Positions 7,860-16,524 of a stretch of 33,830 nt of DNA are shown in pieces. Position 1 is the first letter of the stretch. Each line of letters begins with the position of its first letter. The notes under the pieces are model-generated. The model saw only the letters and a program-made list of their open reading frames with translations. It did not search any database and was not told where the DNA came from. The stretch covers positions 1-33,830 of the forward strand of contig CAKUSF010000010.1 of the NCBI GenBank assembly GCA_934678915.1. Direction: 5' to 3'. The DNA comes from an uncultured Bacteroidales bacterium. GTDB lineage: Bacteria > Bacteroidota > Bacteroidia > Bacteroidales > UBA932. The translations under genes were made by a program, and so were the position numbers.

Positions 7860-8400
7860 TATAACTCTTTAGATCACAGTGATTTACAATCTTGGCATCG
7901 TCAGCTGACCCTCAAGACAAACATTCCGGCTCTTGGTCTGCTGATAGGCAATGCCGCTGTCGAGGTTGACTTGACCAAGGCTCTGTCCCTGAATATTCCG
8001 GTATATTACTCCGCTCTAGACTACTTCAACACCGGTCTGAAATTCAGGACACTCGCTGTCCTGCCGGAATTGAGGTGGTATATTCCTAAATCCAGAAGAT
8101 TTTTCACAGGCGCCCATTTCGGTCTCGCGTGGTACAACTTTGCCCTTGGTGGCAACTTCCGCTATCAGGATCGAGACGGCAACACCCCAGCAATCGGAGG
8201 CGGGCTTAGCCTCGGTTACCGTCAGCCTCTGAGTAGGGACGGCCGGTGGAAATTGGAATTTGCAGTAGGCGGAGGAGCGTACCGCTTACACCACGACCTA
8301 TTCTATAATGAACCGAACGGTGCGTTCGCAGGAGAGGAGTCCAAGACTTACATAGGCTTGGACAATGTGTCGTTGTCCGTCACCTATAGTATTAGTATGA

Positions 8401-8406
8401 GGAGGG
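8401..8406 (+). promoter_or_regulatory. strong Shine-Dalgarno GGAGGG before the FimB/Mfa2-like gene
   Basis: GGAGGG lies 7 bases before the ATG at 8414. Clear Shine-Dalgarno sequences are uncommon in Bacteroidota. It is inside the DUF3575 coding sequence, so ribosomes translating that frame would reinitiate here. Confidence 0.5.
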
Positions 8407-8413
8407 CCCGCAA

Positions 8414-9523
8414 ATGACAGCGCACTCCGAAATATTCCCACGCATCATTGCGAGTCTTGGTGCCTTATGCCGTGGACTCTGGCATGCCGTCACCGTAATA
8501 TTCACAACTCTTCTCTTCGCCTTCGCAGTGTCGTCATGCGACATCCACGAATGGCCGGAAGATGTACCGACTGACATCATTCTAAGGTTGGATTTCAACA
8601 CGGGGCTGCCACAGTTCATTGTGATCAATGTCGGAGACACGAGAGCTTCGTCTGACGGTGGCTCTTACGATGTACGCTATCTCATTGAAGCCTATAGGGA
8701 GCTCCCAGACGGGACTTTCTCTGACACACCTAGTGGCAGGTACACCTTCACAAAGAGCGACACGGAGGATCTCAACGCGGAGTTTCATCTCAAGATTGAC
8801 GAAGGCACGTACCTTTTCCGTGCATGGACCGACTTCGTGAGAAAAGGCTCAGACTCCGACTTGTACTACAACACTGACAATTTCAGACAGATAACTCTTC
8901 AGGGAGAGCACTCTGGCAACAACGACTACCGGGACGCTTTTGTAGGAAGTGCCCAGATGACGGTAAGAAGGCTTGGACGTAAGGACCCGCTATCATCCTG
9001 CACTGTGGAGATGGAGCGTCCTCTGGCGAAATTCGAGTTCGTGACGACTGACCTTCAGGCCTTTATCACCAAGGCCATCAACGACATGAGAACAAAGGCT
9101 GATAAAGGGGACCCTAATGGCCAGAAGGAAGAGATCGGGCCGGAGGACATTGACCTTGACAAGTACAGGGTGGTGTTCTACTATTCAGGCTACATGCCTT
9201 ACATGTTCAACGTCATGGACAACAAACCTTGCGACTCCAAGACGGGAGTCTCTTTCGAGTCGAAGATCCATGCTATCAACGAGCATGATGCCCGGCTTGG
9301 GTTCGACTATGTGTTCGTGAACGGCAAGGAGTCCAGTGTTATGGTGACAGTAGGTTTGTTCGATGAGGAGGGCACCCAGTTGTCAATGTCCAGGCAGATT
9401 GAGGTTCCGATCAAAAGAAGCATGCTTACCACCATCAAGGGAGACTTCTTGATGCAGAACGCTGGTAGTGGTGCCACCATAGATCCTGAATTTGAAGGAG
9501 AATTCAATGTGTGGATACAATAA
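8414..9523 (+). CDS. FimB/Mfa2-like fimbrial-type lipoprotein
   Basis: The 369-residue protein has an extended N-terminus followed by a hydrophobic stretch and lipobox (VSSC, Cys42). After it come DIHEWPEDVPTDIILRLDF, a QITLQGEHSGNNDYRDAF motif, the ERPLAKFEFVT motif (about residue 195) and VVFYYSGYMP. These are features of Bacteroidota lipoproteins related to FimB/Mfa2 pilus anchor proteins and annotated as Mfa-like or DUF6562-like. The likely role is anchoring or assembling a surface filament at the outer membrane. The ATG overlaps the DUF3575 stop (ATGA), and a 21-base gap separates it from the next gene. The exact family name is uncertain; membership in the fimbrial-type group is well supported. 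Confidence 0.7.
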   Translation: MTAHSEIFPRIIASLGALCRGLWHAVTVIFTTLLFAFAVSSCDIHEWPEDVPTDIILRLDFNTGLPQFIVINVGDTRASSDGGSYDVRYLIEAYRELPDGTFSDTPSGRYTFTKSDTEDLNAEFHLKIDEGTYLFRAWTDFVRKGSDSDLYYNTDNFRQITLQGEHSGNNDYRDAFVGSAQMTVRRLGRKDPLSSCTVEMERPLAKFEFVTTDLQAFITKAINDMRTKADKGDPNGQKEEIGPEDIDLDKYRVVFYYSGYMPYMFNVMDNKPCDSKTGVSFESKIHAINEHDARLGFDYVFVNGKESSVMVTVGLFDEEGTQLSMSRQIEVPIKRSMLTTIKGDFLMQNAGSGATIDPEFEGEFNVWIQ

Positions 9524-9544
9524 TCCAAACAATATAGTATTATT

Positions 9545-11848
9545 ATGCGTAAAAATTTATTATTCAAATCATTTGCGATCTTGGCTATGGCCACTGCGGC
9601 ACTGTCTTGCGCAAAAGAGCAGGTGGGCTCAGAGACACCTGACGGAGAAGAAATCAATGTCACATTCAATGCCTTGCTTCCTGAGGGAATCAAGACTAGG
9701 GCAATTGGTGACGGAACCACAGCGAATCAACTGGTTGTAGCTGTCTATGAGGCTGGTAGTGATGCTGAACTCATTCGCGTGGATAAGCAAATAGACATCA
9801 GCACCACCGTTGAGTTCAAGCTTGTCAAGGGCAAGACCTATGATTTTGTGTTCTGGGCTCAGAATAAGAAAAATGGCTACTACACTATTGATGATCTGAA
9901 GAACATCAAGATTAGCTATGACGGTGAGGCAAACGATGAGGGACGCGATGCGTTCTTTGCAACAAGGAAAGGCCTTCTGGTGACAGGTGCGATGAATGAG
10001 ACTGTGACACTTCACCGTCCTTTCGCACAGGTTAACTTCGGAGCCAGTGACTATGCTGCGGCAGAGGGCGCTGGTTTCAAGCCGACCTTAAGCTCATTCA
10101 CCGCCACAGGAGCGGCCACAGTGTTCTGTCCTTTTACAGAGGAAGGGGCTACAGAGGCCACGGTCAGCTACACAGCCAAAGAACTTCCTAAAGAAGACCT
10201 CAAGGTAAAGATTGGCGACAAAGAGAACTCCTACAAATGGCTGGCTATGAACTACTTCATCCCAGTAGGCAAGATTGGAGAGAAACAAGTTAGTGATGTT
10301 TCCGCAACCTTTGCATTGGATGCTCAGAGCAATAAGACCGTTAAAATCTCCGCCCCTAACGCTCCGGTCAGAAGCAACTACCGCACCAACATCCTCGGCA
10401 GCCTCCTCACCGACCAGACCAACTTCAACGTTGTCATCGCCCCTGCCTTCAATGAGGTTGAAGACACCGATCCTGACTATTCTAACTCTCCAGACTACAT
10501 CTACAACCAGTTGGCGCTCGCTTTTGCCAACGGTGGAGCAGTAAAACTCACTGAGGATGTAACAATAAGCACACCTCTTAAAATAGAGAACGGTGTAAAT
10601 GTGTATCTTGATCTCAATGGCAAGACTATAAAATTCAACGGTGGTAAAGATGACGCTCATTGTGTTCTTTTCCGTGTGAATAAAGGAACTCTTACTATAG
10701 ACGGAACCGGAAACATCGAAGGAGGAGCCGATGAACATGATCAACGTGTACTTCTCATGGCAAGTGGTGATGAATCCAAGCTAATTATCAAGAACGGCAA
10801 CTTCAAAATAGGGAATTCAGGCACTCAAAATTGGTATGATCTCGTATATGCACTTAATAATGGTCAGGTAGAAATCTATGACGGCAAATTCGAGATAGAA
10901 TCCACACGTCCTAACGGAAATCATTATTGTTTAAATTTAAATAATAGCAAACCTGGCACTATCACCGTCTATGGTGGAACATTCGTCAACTATGACCCTG
11001 CAATCGGTGATGACAATCTTGGCGGCAACTTCGTAGCAGCTGGCTACAAGTCAACCAACACCACCACTGACCCGAACGGCACTCCAGTCTATGCCGTAAC
11101 TAAGGTTGATCTCACAGAAGGACTGACTAATGTGATTACAGGTGCAGTTAAAGGGCAAACGACGACTGTAGCTCTTCCATCAAATTCAAACTTTACTTTG
11201 GACAGTGGTATTGCTCATGAGGGAGACAAGAGCCGAAACATCACTTTCGTTGGCGATGGGACACAGACCATAGATGTCATTACAAAAGCGGTAAGTGCAG
11301 AGAATGGAATGCTCAACTATCAGCGTGGTTCTTCTTTCACTTTCAAGAATATGAAGATTCAAGCAGGTGAAGGCGACTTTGATGGCATCGTATGTGACGA
11401 GCTTACCTACGAGAACTGCACCATTAAAGGCAAGCTAACTCTTTACGGGAAGGCAACCTTCATTGACTGCACATTCGAGAATGACATGGCTAACCAGTAT
11501 TCCATCTGGACATGGGGCGGAACGGATGTCTGGTTTGAAGGCTGCACATTCAACACCAACGGTAAGGCCATTCTGTTGTACGGTGGATCTTCAAATAAGA
11601 AACCGACCAATCTTATCGTAACCGACTGCATTTTCAATGACAGCGAGAAAGATGTTGTCCAAAAAGCTGCAATTGAGATCGGTGATTCTTATGGCTCTAC
11701 CTATTCTCTAGTAGCTACTAAATGCACCGTAAACGGTTTTGCCATCAATCCTGAAGGTACTAACACCAATAGTACACTTTGGGCAAACAAGAACAGCATG
11801 GATGCTGAGCACCTGTCAGTTACCATTGACGGAACTAAAGTATTGTAG
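9545..11848 (+). CDS. fimbrillin-like lipoprotein (DUF6562-like) fused to a parallel beta-helix domain
   Basis: The 767-residue protein starts with a lipoprotein signal (ALSC, Cys22). Residues about 35-305 look like a fimbrillin-type two-lobe domain: VTFNALLPEGIKTRAIGDG, VFWAQNKKNGYY and HRPFAQVNFG. The Arg in IKTRAIG sits where Arg-specific proteases mature related pilins. From about residue 330 the sequence becomes short beta repeats rich in Asn/Gly/Asp (VYLDLNGKTIKF, GTLTIDGTGNIEGG, and later TYENCTIKGKLTL, FIDCTFEND, WFEGCTFNTNG). This is typical of a right-handed parallel beta-helix. A surface adhesin or pilus tip component is the best inference. It is the last gene of the operon, followed by a strong terminator. 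Confidence 0.75.
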   Translation: MRKNLLFKSFAILAMATAALSCAKEQVGSETPDGEEINVTFNALLPEGIKTRAIGDGTTANQLVVAVYEAGSDAELIRVDKQIDISTTVEFKLVKGKTYDFVFWAQNKKNGYYTIDDLKNIKISYDGEANDEGRDAFFATRKGLLVTGAMNETVTLHRPFAQVNFGASDYAAAEGAGFKPTLSSFTATGAATVFCPFTEEGATEATVSYTAKELPKEDLKVKIGDKENSYKWLAMNYFIPVGKIGEKQVSDVSATFALDAQSNKTVKISAPNAPVRSNYRTNILGSLLTDQTNFNVVIAPAFNEVEDTDPDYSNSPDYIYNQLALAFANGGAVKLTEDVTISTPLKIENGVNVYLDLNGKTIKFNGGKDDAHCVLFRVNKGTLTIDGTGNIEGGADEHDQRVLLMASGDESKLIIKNGNFKIGNSGTQNWYDLVYALNNGQVEIYDGKFEIESTRPNGNHYCLNLNNSKPGTITVYGGTFVNYDPAIGDDNLGGNFVAAGYKSTNTTTDPNGTPVYAVTKVDLTEGLTNVITGAVKGQTTTVALPSNSNFTLDSGIAHEGDKSRNITFVGDGTQTIDVITKAVSAENGMLNYQRGSSFTFKNMKIQAGEGDFDGIVCDELTYENCTIKGKLTLYGKATFIDCTFENDMANQYSIWTWGGTDVWFEGCTFNTNGKAILLYGGSSNKKPTNLIVTDCIFNDSEKDVVQKAAIEIGDSYGSTYSLVATKCTVNGFAINPEGTNTNSTLWANKNSMDAEHLSVTIDGTKVL

Positions 11849-11930
11849 CAGAAACGTCAGCCGGCAAAGCTAGAAGTGGCTATTTCATAAGCCAAGGATT
11901 CGCAGGCCGACCAATCTCCGATATCTATTC

Positions 11931-11963
11931 AATCGGTTCGAAGGGGTTTCCTTCGAACCGATT
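11931..11963 (+). terminator. intrinsic terminator of the fimbrial-type operon
   Basis: AATCGGTTCGAAGG (11931-11944) and CCTTCGAACCGATT (11950-11963) form a perfect 14-bp stem with a 5-base loop, followed by TTT. It lies about 80 bases after the stop at 11848. Confidence 0.9.
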
Positions 11964-12331
11964 TTTAGGTTATTTCCCATATAAGGTGTGAGGGTAAACG
12001 CAAGCCTCCTTCACCGAGGGAATTTATGATAGAGAAAGTCATAGGCAAACCACATGGGCGTTATGGCGTTTTACAAACCACAGCCGCAGGATAGGGCTTG
12101 AAGGGGCTGGGGATAGGGTTGGTACGGCTGACCCTACTTTCGATAATGGGGTCGGCCCGTTGCCATGCGCTACAGATGTGTGGAGGGCATGGTGGGCGGC
12201 CATGGTTTGGAACGATTAGAGGGGCAGCCCGTTCCGTTGACCCAATCAGTGCACCGCCTGGGTCACACGGGCATATTCAGAAGCAGTTAGACAATATTAT
12301 AGTTCAAGAGATTGGTTTGCATAATGAAAAA
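11964..12331. other. intergenic region with one structured repeat
   Basis: About 370 bases between two convergent operons hold no convincing gene. The open frame at 12098-12370 has no family features, and its 3' end runs into the terminator at 12332. The sequence is G-rich (several GGGG and GGCC runs), unlike the AT-rich spacers elsewhere in the window. It contains the hairpin repeat at 12126-12157 and the 9-mer CACAGCCGC at 12079, both also found in the spacer at 19.8 kb. Confidence 0.6.
12126..12157 (+). repeat. intergenic hairpin repeat, copy 1
   Basis: GGCTGACCC (12126-12134) pairs with GGGTCGGCC (12149-12157), a 9-bp stem with one G-U pair and a 14-base loop. The 15-mer GGCTGACCCTACTTT and the 9-mer GGTCGGCCC recur in the opposite orientation at 19817-19849. 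Confidence 0.65.
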
Positions 12332-12362
12332 TCCTCCTTCCGGAGAGAATCCGAAAGGAGGA
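12332..12362 (-). terminator. terminator of the TonB/DUF4876/DUF6850/BACON operon
   Basis: On the minus strand TCCTCCTTTCGG and CCGGAAGGAGGA form a 12-bp stem (one G-U pair) with a 7-base loop, followed by TTTTTC. It lies 30 bases after the stop of the BACON/FISUMP gene. Confidence 0.85.
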
Positions 12363-12391
12363 ACTTTTGATGACTTGAATATAGAGTCGAA

Positions 12392-13711
12392 CTACTGGTT
12401 CTTCACGCAACGAACGGATTGGCCACCAAGGTTGTTTGTGTAGCCAACTGTAGCCCTTCCTTCAAGGTATGTCTTTGTGAAGGTTGACATGATTCCAAAG
12501 AATTGAATATTCCCGGTTTTTGCATTGACCATATATCCAGTGGAACCAAGTAGATAGGACATTGCTGGTTTGCCGAGATACTCTTTGACAGAGCAGTTTG
12601 ATTCTCCAGTCATTGTTGCAGTATACTTCCCTTTGGCTGTAGGAGCAGTTCTGTTGATCATTCCAGAGAAAGCCCATCCGAAGCCGTCTGCGTCAAGCGC
12701 AACAATCTTGGCTCCATTGTAACCTTCATCGTAGTAAGGAGCACTCTTTTCAATCAGAACACCGTCTTCCCCTTCACCTTTGTTCGAATAGCCGCAAAGA
12801 GCCACCATTTCAGCCCTAGTAGGAATGTGCCATCCGTCAGGACAGATACCCTGAGCCCCTTCAAATGTTTTGAAATTATCTTTATTAACCTCGGCTTTAA
12901 GGGCTGTCGGATAGTCGTAAAGATAGCCTTTGGCTGCAATTGCCGTGGCATCTGTCGTAGGCTTGCCATCGTCCCCAACTGGATTCCAAATTCCATTCTC
13001 ATCCGCTGGATCAGAAGACGGAGTCTTCCCCTCCGGAACATAGCGCAGATTCTCAGCCATCCAGATGCGACCATCTTTCATCTTTACTATATGGTACTTC
13101 ACACCCGCATATTCAATGACACTTCCGCTCTGGCTGACAGCCACTTTTACCGTCCCTTCCGAGCCGATGGAGAAGACAAGTTCTCCGGCACGATCCACAT
13201 CGGTGTTTGCGGACACTTCAATTTTTACTGTCTGCTCGGAGTCAGAGGCCTTACCGCTTGAAGGGGTGACGGTGATCCAGTCGCAGCTGTTCTGAACTGT
13301 CCAGTCCTTGTTGGTTTTAAGTGTGATTTCTTTTTCAGCTGCCCCGCTGTCGAATGTCAGAGCTTGTTCAGACACTGAAAGGTTAGGCCTTCCGGTCTGG
13401 CTTATCTTAAGCGTGGCAACGGTGGCGGAGCTAGTGAAGTTGAGACTGCACTCCCTGTCCAGTCCATCGTTCTCTATCACTGTGATGTTGATGGTCTCGT
13501 CTCCCTGACCGCTTGTCTTGTTGATTGAAACCCAGTCTTTTGTGCCTGAGATTTCCCATGTTGTGTTAGACTCGATCAAGACACTTTGTGTAGTGGCACC
13601 ACCATCAAAGGTAAGACTTTCAGGATTGATTCTGAGGTAAGGATCCTCATCCTTAGTACATGAGCTCAACAGCAATGCCGCTGATGCTAACAGATAGAAA
13701 AACCTTTTCAT
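12392..13711 (-). CDS. lipoprotein with two BACON domains and a FISUMP domain
   Basis: The 439-residue protein has a lipoprotein signal (LLSSC, Cys18). Two Ig-like BACON modules follow: about residues 27-105 (LTFDGGATTQSVLIESNTTW, then KDWVSINKTSG) and 110-195 (ALTFDSGAAEKEITLKTNKD, then CDWITVTPSSG). The C-terminal half (about 200-437) is the Fibrobacter succinogenes major paralogous domain, with GRIWMAENLRYVPEG, GICPDGWHIPTRAEM and a terminal GGQSVRCVKN. BACON domains are thought to bind glycans or mucin; the role of FISUMP is unclear. It is the last gene of the operon headed by the TonB receptor at 19350, 21 bases after DUF6850. Location at the outer membrane surface is inferred. Confidence 0.85.
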   Translation of the reverse strand: MKRFFYLLASAALLLSSCTKDEDPYLRINPESLTFDGGATTQSVLIESNTTWEISGTKDWVSINKTSGQGDETINITVIENDGLDRECSLNFTSSATVATLKISQTGRPNLSVSEQALTFDSGAAEKEITLKTNKDWTVQNSCDWITVTPSSGKASDSEQTVKIEVSANTDVDRAGELVFSIGSEGTVKVAVSQSGSVIEYAGVKYHIVKMKDGRIWMAENLRYVPEGKTPSSDPADENGIWNPVGDDGKPTTDATAIAAKGYLYDYPTALKAEVNKDNFKTFEGAQGICPDGWHIPTRAEMVALCGYSNKGEGEDGVLIEKSAPYYDEGYNGAKIVALDADGFGWAFSGMINRTAPTAKGKYTATMTGESNCSVKEYLGKPAMSYLLGSTGYMVNAKTGNIQFFGIMSTFTKTYLEGRATVGYTNNLGGQSVRCVKNQ

Positions 13712-13732
13712 AAATAAATGATATTTAATTGA

Positions 13733-15310
13733 TTAAAATTCGTAACCAAGCTTAATCTCTCCACTGCATCTGTTTGCCCCCGCGCAATGGATGATGTCAA
13801 AGCCGTGGAGCATGGAACCACGAGCCTCAGCAAACAGGCCACGGGTCTTCCCAATGGAAAAATCATACCTCAATGAAAGCGTACCACCAAGGCGAGCGGC
13901 ATTCTCCCACTCATTCCAAAGGTTGTACCATGATTCGGGGCGGAACGGAGCGGAACCGTTGACTGCCTCGCTGCTAGCAGATCCATAGTCCTCGGCTCGG
14001 AAGCCTTTGAGGAAGTCAATCCCGCATCCAAGTCTGAACTGCCCAAGCTGGAACAAAGCCGAAGCGGAAAGGCTAACAATCTCACCATCAGCGTTGAATG
14101 AATATGGATACACAACCGATGACTGCTCCGTTCTTTTTGAGTACCCTGCTTTTGCGTGAGCATGGTATAGCCAAGACAAGTTTCCTGATCCATAGAATGA
14201 ATATTCAGGAGCAAGCTCAGCCCTTCTCCTCTCAAAAATCTGATTCTGACCGTAGGTGACAGGGGTTGTCACACCTCCGGAGGAAATCTTGTCAATGACA
14301 TATTCATTGTTCCATTGCCTGAACCAATTATAACTGATTCTGAATATGCTCGTTCCGCTCGTGGCGCTGTGCCTGAGACCAAGGCGGGCCTTGATGTTCC
14401 TGCCAGGGAATTTGAAGAAAGTGTAGGATTTTTCACCCACCTCTCCTTGCGAAGTAACCCATTCAACATCAGCGTAAACCGCTCCGTTAGAAAGGCTCCG
14501 CTCAACTTGCGCTGAGGCTCCGTAGGAATATTCCTTGACCGCGAATCTGTCAAGTCCGGATTCTGACAGGTGGATTCCACTGCCGTTCCAAACTTGTTGG
14601 ACACCGTACATCATCCCTTTGTCAAGGAAAGCATAGTAAGATTCTGCCGTGGCAGTGCCGATCTGTTCCGCTTGTATGGACTCAGTGTTTTTGTTGAATA
14701 TTCCTGCGGCTCCAACCGTCCAACGATCCAGCTTCAGTGTCGCAGATGGAGCAATGGTCATGTCAAGCCGATAGTTCGTGTGCCGAATGTCCTTGCGTTT
14801 GGCGTAGTTGTCAGATTCAAAGTCCATCTTGGCTCCTATTGTCCAACGATTGTCCAGCGGTACGGCAATGCCCCCTGAGAAAGAGTAGGTCTGAAGTGTC
14901 TTGTCTCCGGGCGTAAATTCAAGAATGTCAACAGGATAGTAGCCCGGCTTTATGAACATGGAACCGTTCATGTCCTTCCCTCGCTCCTGATTGAAAGAGA
15001 AGGAGCCCACCATGGAGAACTTATCCAGATCCACTCTAGTCTTGGTTTTTGCACCGGCCTGATAAAATGAGGCAGCCTCGTAGGAAGGCTTGAAATCTCC
15101 GCTCGTAATCCCTCCGTAAATCTCCGCGAAGGATGCTTTGACTGCTTTCCCGTTCCTGATTCCGCTGAGATTCCAACCATCATTCCAGAAACTATTGTCC
15201 TGAATCTTGTCGAAGGCTGTCTGAGCTGATGTGACGTGAGCACTCAGCCCCAAAAGCACCGCAGTCAGAAACGTTGCTTTACTTGTGAAGACTCTGAGTT
15301 TCGCGTTCAT
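13733..15310 (-). CDS. DUF6850 family predicted outer membrane beta-barrel protein
   Basis: The 525-residue protein has a signal peptide ending near TSAQ (about residue 30). The rest alternates short amphipathic strands with aromatic ends and finishes in a C-terminal strand GEIKLGYEF with a terminal phenylalanine, as in outer membrane barrels. I assign it to DUF6850 from its place in a TonB receptor-DUF4876-DUF6850 gene set and from the overall pattern. Its start overlaps the preceding DUF4876 gene by 32 bases in another frame, so translation is probably coupled. Function is unknown; it may be a partner in uptake or in presenting surface lipoproteins. Confidence 0.75.
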   Translation of the reverse strand: MNAKLRVFTSKATFLTAVLLGLSAHVTSAQTAFDKIQDNSFWNDGWNLSGIRNGKAVKASFAEIYGGITSGDFKPSYEAASFYQAGAKTKTRVDLDKFSMVGSFSFNQERGKDMNGSMFIKPGYYPVDILEFTPGDKTLQTYSFSGGIAVPLDNRWTIGAKMDFESDNYAKRKDIRHTNYRLDMTIAPSATLKLDRWTVGAAGIFNKNTESIQAEQIGTATAESYYAFLDKGMMYGVQQVWNGSGIHLSESGLDRFAVKEYSYGASAQVERSLSNGAVYADVEWVTSQGEVGEKSYTFFKFPGRNIKARLGLRHSATSGTSIFRISYNWFRQWNNEYVIDKISSGGVTTPVTYGQNQIFERRRAELAPEYSFYGSGNLSWLYHAHAKAGYSKRTEQSSVVYPYSFNADGEIVSLSASALFQLGQFRLGCGIDFLKGFRAEDYGSASSEAVNGSAPFRPESWYNLWNEWENAARLGGTLSLRYDFSIGKTRGLFAEARGSMLHGFDIIHCAGANRCSGEIKLGYEF

Positions 15311-16523
15311 AGAAATCGTTAGTTGAGTTGTTAGTGTCTTGAAGAACCTCGTAGCCGGCTAGCGCGGAGGCTTCTTCATCTGTTTTTCTGAACAAAGAAT
15401 GACCTTTGTAGATGTTTGATTGATAGACAAATCCGGCGTCGACAGACGGCATCAGCCTCTTGGAATTTGAAGTGGAACGCCCATCGAAGACTTCCACTCC
15501 GTCTATGATCCATTCTGTCGGAACGGCAACCACATAGTCGTTGGTGCTGCCTGGAATCTGTATGACATTGTCGCTTCGGGATGAATCCCCACTTGGAGAG
15601 ACGAACTTTTGGATGGTTGTCCCTTTGGCTTTGAAGACCACAATGACTGGAGAGGATATCGAGACTGCGTAAGCATTAGCGATTCCCGTCTTGATGACAA
15701 GCGCAAGGATGTGATCCTTGCGGATTTTGTCTCCGGGAGCAGGGTGGTAAGCGGTGTTCGGGAAGTTGTTCGGCCCGTTGTTGTAGCAGACAAAATAGTC
15801 CGGATTGTTCAGATTCACCGAAAGAGGGACATTGACAGTGTGGTCGATTGCTCCATTGATGCAGATGACTGCGTCTTCACCAGGACCCAAAGGGAAAGTC
15901 TTCCCATCTCCTTCAATCTGCCACACAGCTTGTATGATTGGAACGAACGGTTTGAACACGGTGTTTCCGTCTCCGTCCTTAGATGTCCAAGGATTCACGG
16001 CAGTGGAGTTGTAAGGAGAAACCGTGCCGAAGCAGAGGCTGTCCAGATAGACGGTCTCATCCACATTGTTGTGCAGAATCACGTACTTGTCAGCTTGGTA
16101 CGTTCCCTCTTTGGGAGCCATGCTGCATCCTCCGGTGTAAATTTCCTTAATCACGATAGACCCTCCTTCCGAACGTTCGAGAGGGAGAGTAATTTCCGAA
16201 TCCCCAGAAATCGAGACCTTGTCAGCTGTCCCGTTGAATATGCTGGTACCTTTTCTGTCCGATGCCGAGATAAGGTAGAGTCCGTCCGGGAGGCTTATTT
16301 TGGCCTTGCCCTCAGCATCAGTCTGGGCAGTGGAAGAACTTCCGTTCAGGATGTTCTGAACAGAGATTTTGACTCCAGCCCTAGCCAGATCTTCAAAGCC
16401 TTCTGGCCAGACCGGTCTGACTGTCACTGAATTGACATCGGAATACGCCTGCGGAATGTCCATGCAGGCTGCGCAGGCCAAAGCTATCAATGAATATTTC
16501 AGTAAATGTCCAAGTCTCATCAT
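15279..16523 (-). CDS. DUF4876 family lipoprotein
   Basis: The 414-residue protein begins with a lipoprotein signal (LACAAC, Cys20). An N-terminal Ig-like/carboxypeptidase-regulatory-like module comes first (about residues 30-115, with GVKISVQNILNG and GLYLISASD). The DUF4876 part then begins with IVIKEIYTGGCSMAPKEGTY, DKYVILHNN and ETVYLDSLCFGTV. That second region resembles lamin-tail-like surface domains. It starts one base after the TonB receptor stop, so the two are co-expressed and probably act together at the outer membrane. The substrate is unknown. Confidence 0.85.
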   Translation of the reverse strand: MMRLGHLLKYSLIALACAACMDIPQAYSDVNSVTVRPVWPEGFEDLARAGVKISVQNILNGSSSTAQTDAEGKAKISLPDGLYLISASDRKGTSIFNGTADKVSISGDSEITLPLERSEGGSIVIKEIYTGGCSMAPKEGTYQADKYVILHNNVDETVYLDSLCFGTVSPYNSTAVNPWTSKDGDGNTVFKPFVPIIQAVWQIEGDGKTFPLGPGEDAVICINGAIDHTVNVPLSVNLNNPDYFVCYNNGPNNFPNTAYHPAPGDKIRKDHILALVIKTGIANAYAVSISSPVIVVFKAKGTTIQKFVSPSGDSSRSDNVIQIPGSTNDYVVAVPTEWIIDGVEVFDGRSTSNSKRLMPSVDAGFVYQSNIYKGHSLFRKTDEEASALAGYEVLQDTNNSTNDFYERETQSLHK

Positions 16524-16524
16524 T

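Larger units (their letters stand above)
7763..8417 (+). pseudogene. DUF3575 family protein, reading frame interrupted at a G8 tract (phase-variable or broken)
   Basis: An ATG at 7763 opens a frame with a good signal peptide (MKRLFSLVVMIATFCFAALA) that stops after 33 codons, immediately after eight consecutive G residues (7852-7859). If the run had seven G, the frame would continue as TGGYNSLDHSD and join the long frame ending at 8417. That downstream part contains LKTNIPALGLLIGNAAVEVDL and a PELRWYIP segment, the pattern of the DUF3575 outer-membrane-barrel-like family, which often precedes fimbrial-type lipoproteins. The downstream frame has no ATG start of its own near its beginning. The stop TGA overlaps the next ATG. 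It could be a slipped-strand switch, a true pseudogene, or a sequencing error in a homopolymer. Confidence 0.8.

Noticed and set aside
12098..12370. 90-codon plus-strand frame between two terminators
   Set aside because: It covers the hairpin repeat and runs into the minus-strand terminator at 12332; composition is not protein-like.
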